Shown piece after piece: positions 1 through 9,352 of a DNA stretch of 64,000 bases. The position numbers and the translations under genes were made by a program. Position 1 is the stretch's first letter; each line of letters begins with the position of its first letter. Below the pieces are notes generated by a model. The model was not told where the DNA came from. It saw nothing but the letters and a program-made list of their open reading frames with translations, and searched no databases. The stretch is from Bostrychus sinensis (taxonomy: Eukaryota; Chordata; Actinopteri; Gobiiformes; Eleotridae), in contig CM036244.1 in the NCBI GenBank assembly GCA_020698575.1, positions 5,175,146 through 5,239,145 on the forward strand, given 5' to 3'.

Positions 1-133
1 GCCCGGTCTCCTCCCATGGGACCCGGCCGGGCCAAAGCCCGAAAAGGGACTATGTGGGACCGCCTTCCTGTAGGCCCACCACCCGCAGGAAGGACCATAA
101 GGGGCCGGTGCTTTGTGATTTGGGCGGCGGTCA
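1..133 (+). mobile_element. Rex3-like 5' region, cut by window start
   Basis: This is the right part of the segment seen complete at 16701-17104. It is GC-rich, non-coding and resembles what I recall of the leader of full-length teleost Rex3 elements. The window opens inside it. It runs into a short stretch around an AATGAATGGG motif and then the LINE remnant. Confidence 0.5.
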
Positions 134-214
134 GAGGGTCATGGGTAAAAATGAATGGGAATTTTACTTCCAGAACCGGGCGTGGCCAGTCGCTGCTGAG
201 GTCTATAATGATGT

Positions 215-1040
215 TACAAGCGACGTTCACACAGTTCAACATAGCCTTCAAAGCTGGGGGACAGTGTCCTGTACAACAACACGAGTGGAGGAGGGGCATT
301 AAGGCTGCAAAGGCAGATTACGATTAGATTTTTAAGAGGAAAGTGGAGGATCACCTGGCCCAGACCTACTCCAGGCAGGTCTGGCAGAGCATACAGCACT
401 GGACAAACTTCAAAAGTGTTACATCTGATTCAGTGAACTCTGACCTCTGACCTCCTCTGGCAGAGGAACGAAGCCACTTCTTTGCTTTGAGGTGGAGCAG
501 CCTGATACTGCAGAACTCTGCCAGACCCCCAGCCCTCACTCTCCAGAAACATCAAGCACCTGAGAGAGTCACTCCGAGGAAAGCAGCAGGCCCCAGTGGA
601 GTTCTCAGGAAGGTACTGAAAGCTTTTGCCAGCAGTCGGCGGATGTCCTCACAGATTTTCAAGCTCTCTTTGGCATAAGCAACCATCCCTCCCTGTCTCA
701 GGTCAACAACCATAGTTCCAGTTGTTAAAAAGTCCTCCACACAGTCTAAATGACTTCAGACCCATTGCCTCTCCAGAGTGGACAGGATCCTAAAGTATCA
801 TCACCATCCTGCCCACCGCCTGTTTACTGCTCTGTGGGAGACACTACGGCAGCATCAGGTCCAGGACCAACAGACTGGAAAACAGTTTTTTTCCCGTGCT
901 GTATGAAGCCATGATTTTTCTCTTGATATTGATGTGTTTGTGCGTGTGTCTGTGAATTAAAACTGAATGTCTAAGCACTTTACATTCAGTTTTAATTACG
1001 ATGTTTTGTCTGTTCAAAGACAATAAATCTATTCTATTCT
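215..1040 (+). mobile_element. Decayed, internally deleted LINE remnant (RT region plus 3' end), unit 1
   Basis: Conceptual translation in shifting frames gives pieces typical of a vertebrate non-LTR retrotransposon ORF2: a lysine/arginine-rich block before the RT (GIKAAKADY, then KRKVEDHL at about 290-350), an early RT block (RKAAGPSGVL near 570-605), then a jump to the C-terminal block SRTNRL at about 860-880. The right end is an A/T-rich tail with AATAAA at 1022 followed by CTATT repeats. Most of the palm domain is missing and there are several frameshifts, so it cannot be functional. Clade is uncertain (L2/CR1/Jockey-like group); it is not Rex3. The same remnant occurs once per unit. Confidence 0.6.
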
Positions 1041-1796
1041 TTTACTTGCGCTTTTATGTGAAACTAAGCCAGCATGACTAAGTAATCTCCCTTTTGGATC
1101 AATAAGGTTTATCTATCTGTCTTATTTTCGACGGATGCTGCAGCCCGAAGTTGAACAGACCAGATGAAGTCAGTTTCGGGACCAGTGAAGAGGATTCGCG
1201 GTGTTTCCTCTGCAGTCCCTTCTGCGTGGCAGCCCACCAAGCCTATATCTTGGCCGCCATGGTAAAAAAACTCCCCTTTACATTCACCTGGGCCTGTAGC
1301 CTTGGTGGAGTTTCCATGCTTTTTTAACATCAGTAAGAAGGCTGATAATGAGCCAATGTGGAGTAATAGATGTGTTTCGTGAGGTTGAACACCATTTAGT
1401 GTGAGTAAAAAGAAAGTATTTATATAGGTAGTGCACTTAACCATGGTAGAAGCACAAACATTGCAGAGGTAGTGTCCAAATAAATAGGAGATTGTGGTCA
1501 GAGGCAGGCGTGGCTTTTGTTTACATCTCTCTGTACATGGCTTTTATCGCGTCTCTACTCCCATGTGAACTCTACAGGCTCTGGTCGGATACGTGGCGTA
1601 CACGCAACACACTGTGAATTGGAGTATGCAAGAATACTGTGTTGGACACTTACTGCACATGCAACGAGTCAATTCAGTGTGGTTTAGGTGTAATCATTAA
1701 AAAAAAAAAAAAAAAAGAAACTATGAAATCCAGTAACAGAGCTGTGGGACTTAGGGGTGACCTCCACCCCACCACACGTCTGTATTTTACTTACTT
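1041..1796. other. Non-coding spacer: second LINE-like tail, A-tract, no gene
   Basis: Bases 1060-1122 look like another retroelement 3' end (CTCCCTTTTGGATCAATAAG, then ATCTATCTGTCT). The rest shows no recognisable gene. A run of about 18 A lies near 1700-1717. Homology between half-units A and B begins near 1797 with TTTAAGGGTTT. Confidence 0.5.
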
Positions 1797-2084
1797 TTTA
1801 AGGGTTTAAAGAACATTTTATTAAGGTCATTATATAATCAGGGCTACAAAAACCTCAGACAGTTGTAGAAAATGCTAAGTTTCCACAGTGTGAAAGGTCC
1901 TGATGTCATCTCAGTGTTAGAGGTGAATGTGAAATACAATAAAATAACATTTATATAAAAATAGACCTGAAGAAGCTTCATGGAAACTATAGAAACCTCC
2001 TGGAAACAGATGCTCTCCTGCAGAGGCCACAGTAAAACTCAGTAAAGAATCCATCTAGGAGGATGAGCTGATGACGGTTAAAGG

Positions 2085-2177
2085 TTTATATAAATCCAAA
2101 CTGAACTGAGAGAGTCCAGACTGAACCAGACTCAGGACTGGACTCAGGACCAGTCTCAGGGTCAGACCGAGGAACAC
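2085..2177 (+). promoter_or_regulatory. OR-A promoter (TATA box) and non-coding exon 1, unit 1
   Basis: TTTATATAAATC at 2085-2096 is a good TATA box. About 80 bases farther on, GAACAC|GTAAGA at 2172-2183 is a plausible splice donor with GT at 2178. The start of transcription would be near 2115-2120, giving an exon 1 of about 60 nt. The matching acceptor, pyrimidine-rich and ending TTTCAG at 5278, lies four bases before the OR start codon. The arrangement of TATA, short exon, donor, intron and acceptor just before ATG is retained in half-unit B (11535) although the introns differ, which supports function. A partly palindromic CTCCTGCAGAG at about 2008-2018 could be an Olf/Ebf-type site, but the match is weak. 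Confidence 0.6.
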
Positions 2178-2224
2178 GTAAGACTCTTCTAATGTGTTTA
2201 TGAATGGGAATAAATGTTAGAAGT

Positions 2225-2525
2225 AATGTTAAAATAATGTTAGAATACAGACTGTTCAGACCAGTTTAGACCTGGTCCAAATGTGGTTTAGACTTTTGTT
2301 TAGTCCTGGGTTTAGTCCTGGTTTAGATCTCGATAGGTACTTCTTCAGTCCTGGTTTAGAGCTGGTTTTAGATCTGGCTTAGACCCAGGGTTATTCCTGA
2401 TTCAGTCCTGGTTTAGTCTTAGTTTAGTTCTGTTTTAGTCCCGGTATAGACCTTGGTTTAGTCCTGGTTAAGACTTTGTTTTAGACCTGGTTTAGTCCTT
2501 GCTTTTGTCTTGTTTTAGTCCTGGT
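2225..2525. repeat. Degenerate CCTGGTTTAG minisatellite in OR-A intron, unit 1
   Basis: Many imperfect copies of a 10-14 bp motif around CCTGGTTTAG(T/A) are strung together just downstream of the exon 1 splice donor. A more decayed version occupies the same place in half-unit B (about 11690-11935), so the repeat predates the A/B duplication. Confidence 0.7.
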
Positions 2526-3361
2526 CCTGAGTAATATTGTGAATATATTTTGACTTAAGACCGAGGGAGGACCCAGCCTCCTCTGTGGTGGGCCCCAAAC
2601 TGTGGAACACAGTCCAATGTTTTAGTCTGGTCTTAAGACCCACTGTTTTTCTCTGGCTTTTAACTCGCCCTGAGTTCTGTGGTCCTGTGTCTTTTATTGT
2701 TACATTTTTATTCATTTTATTGTCTTTACTTATTTATGGTTATTTCCTTGTACTGCTCTTATGTGTTTTTTCTGTTTTTTACATCAACAAGGACTGATAG
2801 AGCTTAATAGAGTAATATTGTAATATATTGTATTGTAATATTGTCTTTGTTTATAAAATGTGCTATAAATAAAGTGGATTGATTTATCACATGTGAAGTC
2901 AGGGCCTGAGCTGTAGAGGTTCCCTGTGGCTTTAGTTAGATGGACTTTCAAAATAGTTACGGTTACGTTTCTTTGCACAAAAAATGTGTTCATAAAGAAC
3001 ATTAAGCTATTTAAACCAGCCTCTGTCATTATTATTATATACATATAAAATATCAAATGTTGTTTGTTTTTACCCTTTAAAAACACAAAAATGTAATAAT
3101 TGAAAAATTAATGGTGTAATTATTGCAGCCTGGTGTATGTGACAGATTACCAGTAAAATGTATTCGTATGCATTTTTGTATGAATCAATTACTCATGCTG
3201 TTAAATTACATGAATGATTTTTTGTTTACTTTTTATTTTTATATCCATTAAACCAGCATCTATCCTTCTGATAAACATCAGATAATAATGACATTATAGA
3301 TATTTTGCCATGTTTTTGTCATTTTTGAAAAATGTGGTCAGTTCCATATCTTCACTGTATA
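2526..3361. other. OR-A intron, no gene recognised
   Basis: AT-rich intron sequence between the minisatellite and the Tc1 insertion. It aligns by eye in patches with the half-unit B intron (12000-13060). I see no gene or structural RNA. Confidence 0.5.
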
Positions 3362-4939
3362 CAGTGGGGCAAAAAGGTATTTAGTCAGCCACCAATTGTG
3401 CAAGTTCTCCCACTTAAAAAGATGAGAGAGGCCTGTAATTTTCATCATAGGTTTACCTCAACTATGAGAGATGAGAAAAAAAAATCCAGAAAATCACATT
3501 GTCTGATTTTTAAAGAATTTATTTGCAACTTATGGTGGAAAATAAGTATTTGGTCAATAACAAAAGTTCATCTCAGTACTTTGTTATATACCCTTTGTTG
3601 GCAATGACAGAGGTCAAATGTTTTCTGTAAGTCTTCACAAGGTTTTCACAAACTGTTGCTGGTATTTTGGCCCATTCCTCCTGCAGATCTCCTCTAGAGC
3701 AGTGATGTTTTGGGGCTGTCGCTGGGCAACACGGACTTTCAACTCCCTCCAAGATTTTCTATGGGGTTGAGATCTGGAGACTGGCTAGGCCACTCCAGGA
3801 CCTTGAAATGCTTCTTACGAAGCCAGTCCTTCGTTACCCGGGCAGTGTGTTTGGGATCATTGTCCTGCTGAAAGACCCAGCCACGTTTCATCTTCAATGT
3901 CCTTGCTGATGGAAGGAGGTTTTCACTCAAAATCTGACGATATATGGCCCCATTCATTCTTTCCTTTACACGGATCAGTCGTCTTGGTCCCTTTGCTGAA
4001 AAACAGCCCCAAAGCATGATGTTCCCACCCCCATGCTTTACAGTAGGTATGGTGTTTTTTGGATGCAACTCAGCATTCTTTCTCCTCCAAACACGACGAG
4101 TAGAGTTTTTACCAAAAAGTTCTATTTTGGTTTCATCTGACCATATGACATTCTCCCAATCCTCTTCTGGATCATCCAAATGCTCTGTGGCAAACTTCAG
4201 ATGCCTGCACATGTCCTGGCTTTAGCAGGGGACACGTCTGGCACTGCAGCAGGCGTAGTGTGTTACTGATGGTAGCCTTTGTTACTTTGGTCCCAGCTCT
4301 CTGCAGGTCATTCACTAGGTCCCCCCGTGTGGTTCTGGGATTTTTGCTCACCGTTTTTGTGATCATTTTGACCACGGGGTGAGATCTTGCGGGGAGCCCC
4401 AGATGGAGGGAGATTATCAGTGGTCTTGTATGTCTTCCATTTCCTAATAATTGCTCCCACAGTTGATTTCTTCACACCAAGCTGCTTACCTATTGCAGAT
4501 TCAGTCTTCCCAGCCTGGTGCAGGTCTACAATTTTGTTTCTGGTGTCCTTTGACAGCTCTTTGGTCTTGGCCATAGTGGAGTTTGGAGTGTGACTGTTTG
4601 AGGTTGTGGACAGGTGTCTTTTATATAGATAACCAGTTCAAACAGGTTCCATTAATACAGGTAACGAGTGGAGGACAGAGGAGCCTCTTACAGAAGAAGT
4701 TACAGGTCTGTGAGAGACACAAATCTTGTTTGTTTGTAGGTGAACAAATACTTATTTACCACCATAATTTGCAAATAAATTCTTTAAAAATCAGACAATG
4801 TGATTTTCTGGATTTTTTTTCTTATTTTGTCTCTCATAGTTGAGGTTTACCTATGATGAAAATTACAGGCCTCTCTCATCTTTTTAAGTGGGAGAACTTG
4901 CACAATTGATGGCTGAATAAATACTTTTTTGCCCCACTG
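3362..4939 (-). mobile_element. Tc1-like DNA transposon, 1578 bp, in OR-A intron, unit 1
   Basis: The element starts CAGTGGGGC and ends GCCCCACTG, flanked by TA on both sides (3360-3361 and 4940-4941), the Tc1/mariner target duplication. The ends form long inverted repeats of roughly 200 bp. Inside is one transposase reading frame on the minus strand, antisense to the OR gene. The end sequence is the one common to many fish, frog and lamprey Tc1 elements. Half-unit B has no insertion at the matching position (near 13045), so it entered the A half after the A/B split but before the array expanded. Confidence 0.95.
3573..4574 (-). pseudogene. Tc1 transposase pseudogene, unit 1
   Basis: The frame starts MAKTKELSKD at 4574. 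An N-terminal helix-turn-helix (GKTESAIGKQLGVKKSTVGAIIRKW) is followed by a second DNA-binding region, then the DDE domain: first Asp in VIWSDETK, second in FQQDNDPKH, and the Glu of LNPIENL 35 residues later (DD34E). A family stop would fall at 3573-3575. The frame is broken by an extra C in the C-run at about 4321, a loss near 4200 and a one-base loss after PIENL that creates an early stop near 3740. The last lesion is present in every copy in the window. It cannot make an active enzyme. Confidence 0.9.
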
Positions 4940-5282
4940 TAGGTGCTGCTGCACACCTCCCTTGTTCTTACAAAAACTCAGGTCAAAACTTTTTTACATC
5001 TTTCCTTGATACTCGCACACTCACACAACCCTGAGGCCTCAGAGCTCAGAGGGCAGGATACAGTGCCCCCTAATGGAAACAAAAAATTACATCATAAGGA
5101 AGAAAATACTTCAGAGCACACATTTAAAGTCAGAGGGCACAGATGAAGTAGAGACATGAGAAGGTGCATGTTTTATACTTTTTATTGGAGCAGGGTCAAT
5201 ATTTCCACCAAAATCCCACTGCGTCGTAGTGAAACAGGCTTTACAGTGACTGCTCTGGACTCCTTCTCTTTGTTTCAGGTCT

Positions 5283-6230
5283 ATGGAGAACCTGACGTCC
5301 AACCTGTTCCTGCTCCAGTTGGAAGGACTCGTCGTTTCCCAGAACAGCTTCCTCCCCATCTTCATCTACTTCCTCGTCTCCTACATCTTCATCATGGTCG
5401 CTAACATCGGGATCTCCCTGCTAATCGTCTGCGACAGAAAGCTGCACCAGCCCATGTACATTTTACTGTGTAACCTCTTCGTCTGTGACATTGTTGTCAG
5501 TACGCACATAATCCCTCGTCTGCTCTCCGACATGCTCAAATCTCCCTCAGAACGTACGATTTCTTATCCTGAATGTGTAACTCAGGCTTTCGCCACTCAT
5601 GTTTTCGGTACCTCTTCCCACACTGTCCTCATGATCATGGCGTTCGATCGCTACGTCGCTATCTGTAACCCGCTACGTTACACTGTCATTATGACCAACA
5701 AAATGTTAATAAAGCTAACCGTGTTTGCGTGGGGAGTAGCTTTTGTTTTGGTGGGGATTCTCATCGGGCTAACGGTGAGGCTAAGTCGATGCAGGACACT
5801 GATCACAAACCCGTACTGTGACAACGCTTCACTTTTCAAACTCTCCTGTGAAAGTACTTTCATTAACAACGTTTATGGATTGTTTTTTACTGTACTTTTG
5901 TTGTCATCATCCATCGGGAGCATGGTTCTGACGTATTCAAAGATCACCATTGTGTGTCTGACCAATAAGAACTTGTCTCTGAACCGTAAAGCCTTACAGA
6001 CCTGCAGCACTCACCTGGTGGTCTACCTGATCATGTTGATGAGCGGGATCGTGCTGATCGCTCTTCATCGTTTCCCACAGTTTTCTGATTACAGAAAGCT
6101 GTCAGGCATGTTAATGTTCCCGATTCCGGGAAGTGTGAACCCGATCATTTACGGAGTTCAGTCCAGAGACATACGGAGGATCTGGAGCAGAGCCTTCCAC
6201 TGCAGGAAGTGTTCTGTGTGGAGGAAGTGA
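5283..6230 (+). CDS. Olfactory receptor, A type, intact (unit 1)
   Basis: A 315-residue seven-helix odorant receptor; it would couple odorant binding to an olfactory G protein in the cilia of sensory neurons. OR hallmarks are N-glycosylation site N3-L-T5, LHQPMY at 54-59, Asp69 in TM2, Cys98 at the top of TM3, MAFDRYVAICNPLRY at 119-133, extracellular cysteines 170, 179 and 189, KALQTCSTHL at 236-245 and NPIIYG at 286-291. Likely helices: 25-49, 58-82, 98-120, 142-165, 196-218, 240-262 and 272-292. The start is chosen because the acceptor TTTCAG ends at 5278, leaving only GTCT before ATG. The coding region is one exon. Expected promoter and exon 1 are at 2085-2177, a 3.1-kb intron away. The nearest AATAAA downstream (6967) lies inside an LTR-like insert. 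The ligand cannot be inferred. Confidence 0.95.
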   Translation: MENLTSNLFLLQLEGLVVSQNSFLPIFIYFLVSYIFIMVANIGISLLIVCDRKLHQPMYILLCNLFVCDIVVSTHIIPRLLSDMLKSPSERTISYPECVTQAFATHVFGTSSHTVLMIMAFDRYVAICNPLRYTVIMTNKMLIKLTVFAWGVAFVLVGILIGLTVRLSRCRTLITNPYCDNASLFKLSCESTFINNVYGLFFTVLLLSSSIGSMVLTYSKITIVCLTNKNLSLNRKALQTCSTHLVVYLIMLMSGIVLIALHRFPQFSDYRKLSGMLMFPIPGSVNPIIYGVQSRDIRRIWSRAFHCRKCSVWRK

Positions 6231-6378
6231 CTGGATTGTCAGATTGATAAACTGAAGCTGGACAAATTGTTGGCAGGACACTGAACTGTAACTTTCTATT
6301 ATTCATGTTAATGCTCATCCATATTATAGCACTACATTATCCTTTACCCCACCTGTGTGTATGTAGTGTATATTCTTA

Positions 6379-7393
6379 TGCTGCCTTCATGATACATCAG
6401 AATCTCGGAAGTCCCGACTAAAAAAGCCAACTTACGAAAAACGTCCGTTCACGAGTTCAGCTTGGAAAACTCACGTGGATTAGCACAATAACAACAAAAC
6501 CACTAGTACTGAGTAATGAGTTATTGATATCATGAAATGTTTGTGAGGCTCATATTTACTCCATGTTATTTGAACTATGTCCTTACAGAGTGAGTTGAAG
6601 CTTTAAGACGGAGTCTATAGGAGCCCCTTTTGTTAAGCTAAATTTGAACTGCGCAGCTGTTTACCTTGGGGGGTCCCATTTTAAGCTAAAGTTAACAGTT
6701 ATTTATGATGGGCACCTGGCTGTGCTCCCATCTTGCCTTTTTTGGTACTTCTGCAACTTGGTTTTGTCAGTTCTAAAGTTAACTCCTTAAAACGATTGAC
6801 TCATGGCCATGCTTCAACATGGCCTTTTTAGTAAAGAAAGTGTTTTCTCTCATGTTGATTGGTTCATAACTATGCTGTGGAACCTACTTAAACCTTTGTG
6901 AGCCGATCCTGCGTGGTCGGAGAGTTATCTATTGCCTGTGAGATGATTGTCCGAACCTGAGCTCAGAATAAACCAGCCTGAATCTTTTTCTACCTTGGCC
7001 TCGTTCTTCCTCAATCCTTTCGTTCAACTTGATAACAGTTATATCAGGTGATGTTTCTGTTACTACTTTAGTTATTTACTGATAAATAAACATTCAGAGA
7101 TGTTTCTGCAGAGCTGTAGCACTGAGAACTTCATTCATTTTATAAAGATGAGGACATTTTTGCAGAAGTATGAGATCTCTTGTTTTAAAAAACGATTCTT
7201 TCCGTGTTAGTAACCACACTGTTTACCTCTCACAGAGGGAGGCCGAGGATTGTGACGTCAACTCAGGAACTTGGAGTCCAACACTTCCGCACGAGTTTCC
7301 GAGCAAAAATTTCGACCCGAGACAGCGTTCAAGGCCGTTTTTCTGACTCGGAGGTCGGAATTTCCAAGATTCCAATGTATCATGAAGGCAGCA
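6379..7393. mobile_element. Non-autonomous DNA transposon with long TIRs, unit 1
   Basis: TGCTGCCTTCATGATACAT at 6379 is repeated in inverse orientation ending at 7393, and complementarity continues imperfectly for about 40 more bases (GGAAGTCCCGAC against GTCGGAATTTCC). TTA flanks both ends (6376-6378, 7394-7396), a 3-bp duplication of the TWA type seen in PIF/Harbinger elements. Half-unit B lacks it at the matching place (near 14650). There is no transposase. About 400 bp of its interior is a later LTR-like insertion. Confidence 0.7.
6631..7037 (+). mobile_element. Solo LTR-like insert nested in the TIR element, unit 1
   Basis: The segment begins TGTTA and ends TAACA, an LTR-style TG...CA inverted end. 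It carries AATAAA at 6967 about 70 bp before its right end, followed by a pyrimidine-rich stretch, resembling the R-U5 part of an endogenous retrovirus or gypsy LTR. No flanking target duplication is visible and no internal genes adjoin it, so the call is tentative. If real, its polyadenylation signal could serve the OR-A transcript upstream. Confidence 0.4.
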
Positions 7394-7959
7394 TTATTTA
7401 CTCATTATATAAACTCTGTCCGCTCATGCACCTGTTTGGTTCTGCTGCTGCCCGACTTTATTTATGTATTTTTTTCTTTCAGCATCTTCAACACTGCACA
7501 TTTCATGCACACACACATCTTTGTACCTCCACAACCACACTACAGACCCACATATTGTATAATTATTTGTGTTTATTTCATCTACTTGTTTTCCACTTAA
7601 TGTTTTCCATGTCTCTCGATCTGTTTGTCTGTGGAGCCAGGGTTGTAACAATGCGGGGGCTCATCGTTTGACCCGGTTTTGGTGCGTGCACGTTTTATCG
7701 CGTTATTTTTAGTAAAGTTTTTTTTTTTCCCCTTCATTTTTTAATGTTCTTTGCTTGGCGTTTCAGCGTGTGTCCCGGTCCTGGGGATAGGATTAAATGT
7801 TCTCTTCGTTCCTTTGCATAAAGTGTCTCTCGCCTGTGAACTGTTTGTGGTGACGCCGCGCTGGCTCTGCGTCCTGTGTTACCGACTGAAGGTGTCTCAG
7901 TTATCACTGCTAAACCTTTTTAGACTTTAAAGCTGTTTCCACTGAGTCCAGTCGCTGTT
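7394..7959. other. Possible gypsy LTR/leader remnant, unit 1
   Basis: There is no open gene with support. GCGGGGGCTC near 7653-7662, just after TAACA, resembles the primer-binding site of tRNA-Pro-primed elements, and it lies upstream of the integrase remnant in the same orientation. The stretch may therefore be a decayed LTR and leader, but the internal genes between it and the integrase are missing. Confidence 0.35.
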
Positions 7960-8574
7960 GTGTCTGAACCATTGGAGCATCTAATTATCGACTGTGTGGA
8001 ACCTTTGCCCAAGAACAAGTCTGGTTCATGTTATTTGTTAAGTGTTATGTGCCGGAGCACTCGCTGCCCTGCTGCCTATCTGTTACGCACAATAACTGCT
8101 AAATCTGTGGCACACGCGCTTACTCAGTTTATTTTTGTGTGTGGCATTCTGAAAACAATCCAGTCTGACCAGGGCACTAACTTCTCTTCAGTTTTGAAGC
8201 AGCTCTGGGTGCAAGACGATCGGGCGACAGCGCACCCTGCTGAGAGCCAGGGGGCGCTGGAGCGTTTCCATCAGACCTTAAAGTACGGAGCTGGGGAAAG
8301 ACTGGGAGGAGAGTCTGCCTTGGTCAATGCTAATAAATCTACTTCAAATGTTTTCTGTGTCTCCCGATCTCTGGGTCTGAGGACGAGTATCGTCAGAGGC
8401 AGGCTCCAAAAGTTCCCTGTGATATTTGTGTTTGTGTATGGGAGGGGACAGAAGTGTAAAATGATTTTGGAAGGAGGTTTTGTTGCAGTGGGCCTTCCAC
8501 ACTGCACTGAGCAGGACCTGATTGAACCACATCATCCCCGGGGTCCACTCGCCTTCAGGAATGGGTCCATTTGA
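7960..8574 (+). pseudogene. Gypsy-type retrotransposon integrase remnant, unit 1
   Basis: The first half matches the integrase core of fish Ty3/gypsy-like elements: EHLIIDCVEPLPKNKSGSCY with the first catalytic Asp, AKSVAHALTQFIFVCGILKTIQSDQGTNF with the second, and ESQGALERFHQTLK with the Glu. The spacing from second Asp to Glu is 25 residues instead of the usual 36, so about 10 residues are lost around KQLWVQDD. After HQTLK the frame is unrelated to integrase. The frame has no ATG at its left end (it opens on GTG), and no gag, protease or RT is nearby. It is a fossil. Confidence 0.75.
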
Positions 8575-9265
8575 TCCACGAGCAACCAAGAAAGCAAAAA
8601 AAAAACCTGATCTGTCAAAAAGACATTGTCATAAAAAAACATTCATATTCAACTAATTACTTTTCACAATGTGTTTAACTATAACTTAGGTTTTGTAACA
8701 TTTCATCATTAAAGCAGTTTAAAAAAAACTGTATTACAGTCTAATGCACTATTGCTTTTAAGCTTTGTATGAAATCACATTAACGTTCTCAAATATACAG
8801 TAATTAATAAATCTTTGCTTTAAAATGCAGAAAAAACAACAGAACATCTGCTCTCTGAGTTACAGATGCAATAACTTTAATAATCACAAATAAACAATGT
8901 AAATATGTTAAATAAATGCAATGCAGATCAAAGCCTTAAACCTGAACAACAGCCTGCCTCAGGAACAGCCCTGCTGGGAGCACAACATGACGCTGCCTCA
9001 AAACCTCACATTTCAACAACTAAAGGAAAACAAGAAGACCAAAATATTATTTTTTAAGCTCACTGCCTCTTTTTACAGTGTAGCTGTCAGGGGTCACCGT
9101 GAGGCTCTGGCTTCATCTGGGTTTCCTGTTAGCAAGTGAGCTAGCCTCTGAGCTAACTTCAGTTAAATGTCTCAGAAACACTTTTCTCTCACAGCAGGGA
9201 TGATAACACACCACCCCATCCTGCAATACATCTCACTGTCCGCTGAATATCTGCTTTATCTGTGC
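8575..9265. other. Non-coding spacer, nothing recognised, unit 1
   Basis: AT-rich sequence with short A-runs. A 72-codon open frame at 8921-9139 repeats in units 2 and 3 but has no family resemblance. Confidence 0.5.
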
Positions 9266-9352
9266 TATATTTATCTTATATTGATCGTATATTTACCGTA
9301 TATTTATCATATATTTATCATATATTTACCATATATTTATTGTATATTTGTA
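9266..9352. repeat. Small 11-bp minisatellite (TATATTTATCG-like), unit 1
   Basis: About eight imperfect copies of TATATTTA(T/C)C(G/A). It is the same motif as the large array at 10828, from which it is separated by 1.47 kb of other sequence. Confidence 0.8.

Noticed and set aside
2008..2018. CTCCTGCAGAG as a definite Olf1/Ebf site upstream of the OR TATA box
   Set aside because: It is only partly like the consensus, so it is kept as a mention in the promoter entry and not as a feature.
2515..3086. Small frames in the A intron (for example 66, 70 and 100 codons)
   Set aside because: They lie in intron sequence, are AT-rich and have no homology I can name.
7204..7671. 155-codon frame present in units 1-3
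   Set aside because: It spans the right TIR of the DNA element and the presumed LTR/leader. It is low in complexity and has no family motif.
8921..9139. 72-codon frame, repeated in units 2 and 3
   Set aside because: Its conservation is explained by the recent unit duplication. No domain, splice context or codon bias was seen.
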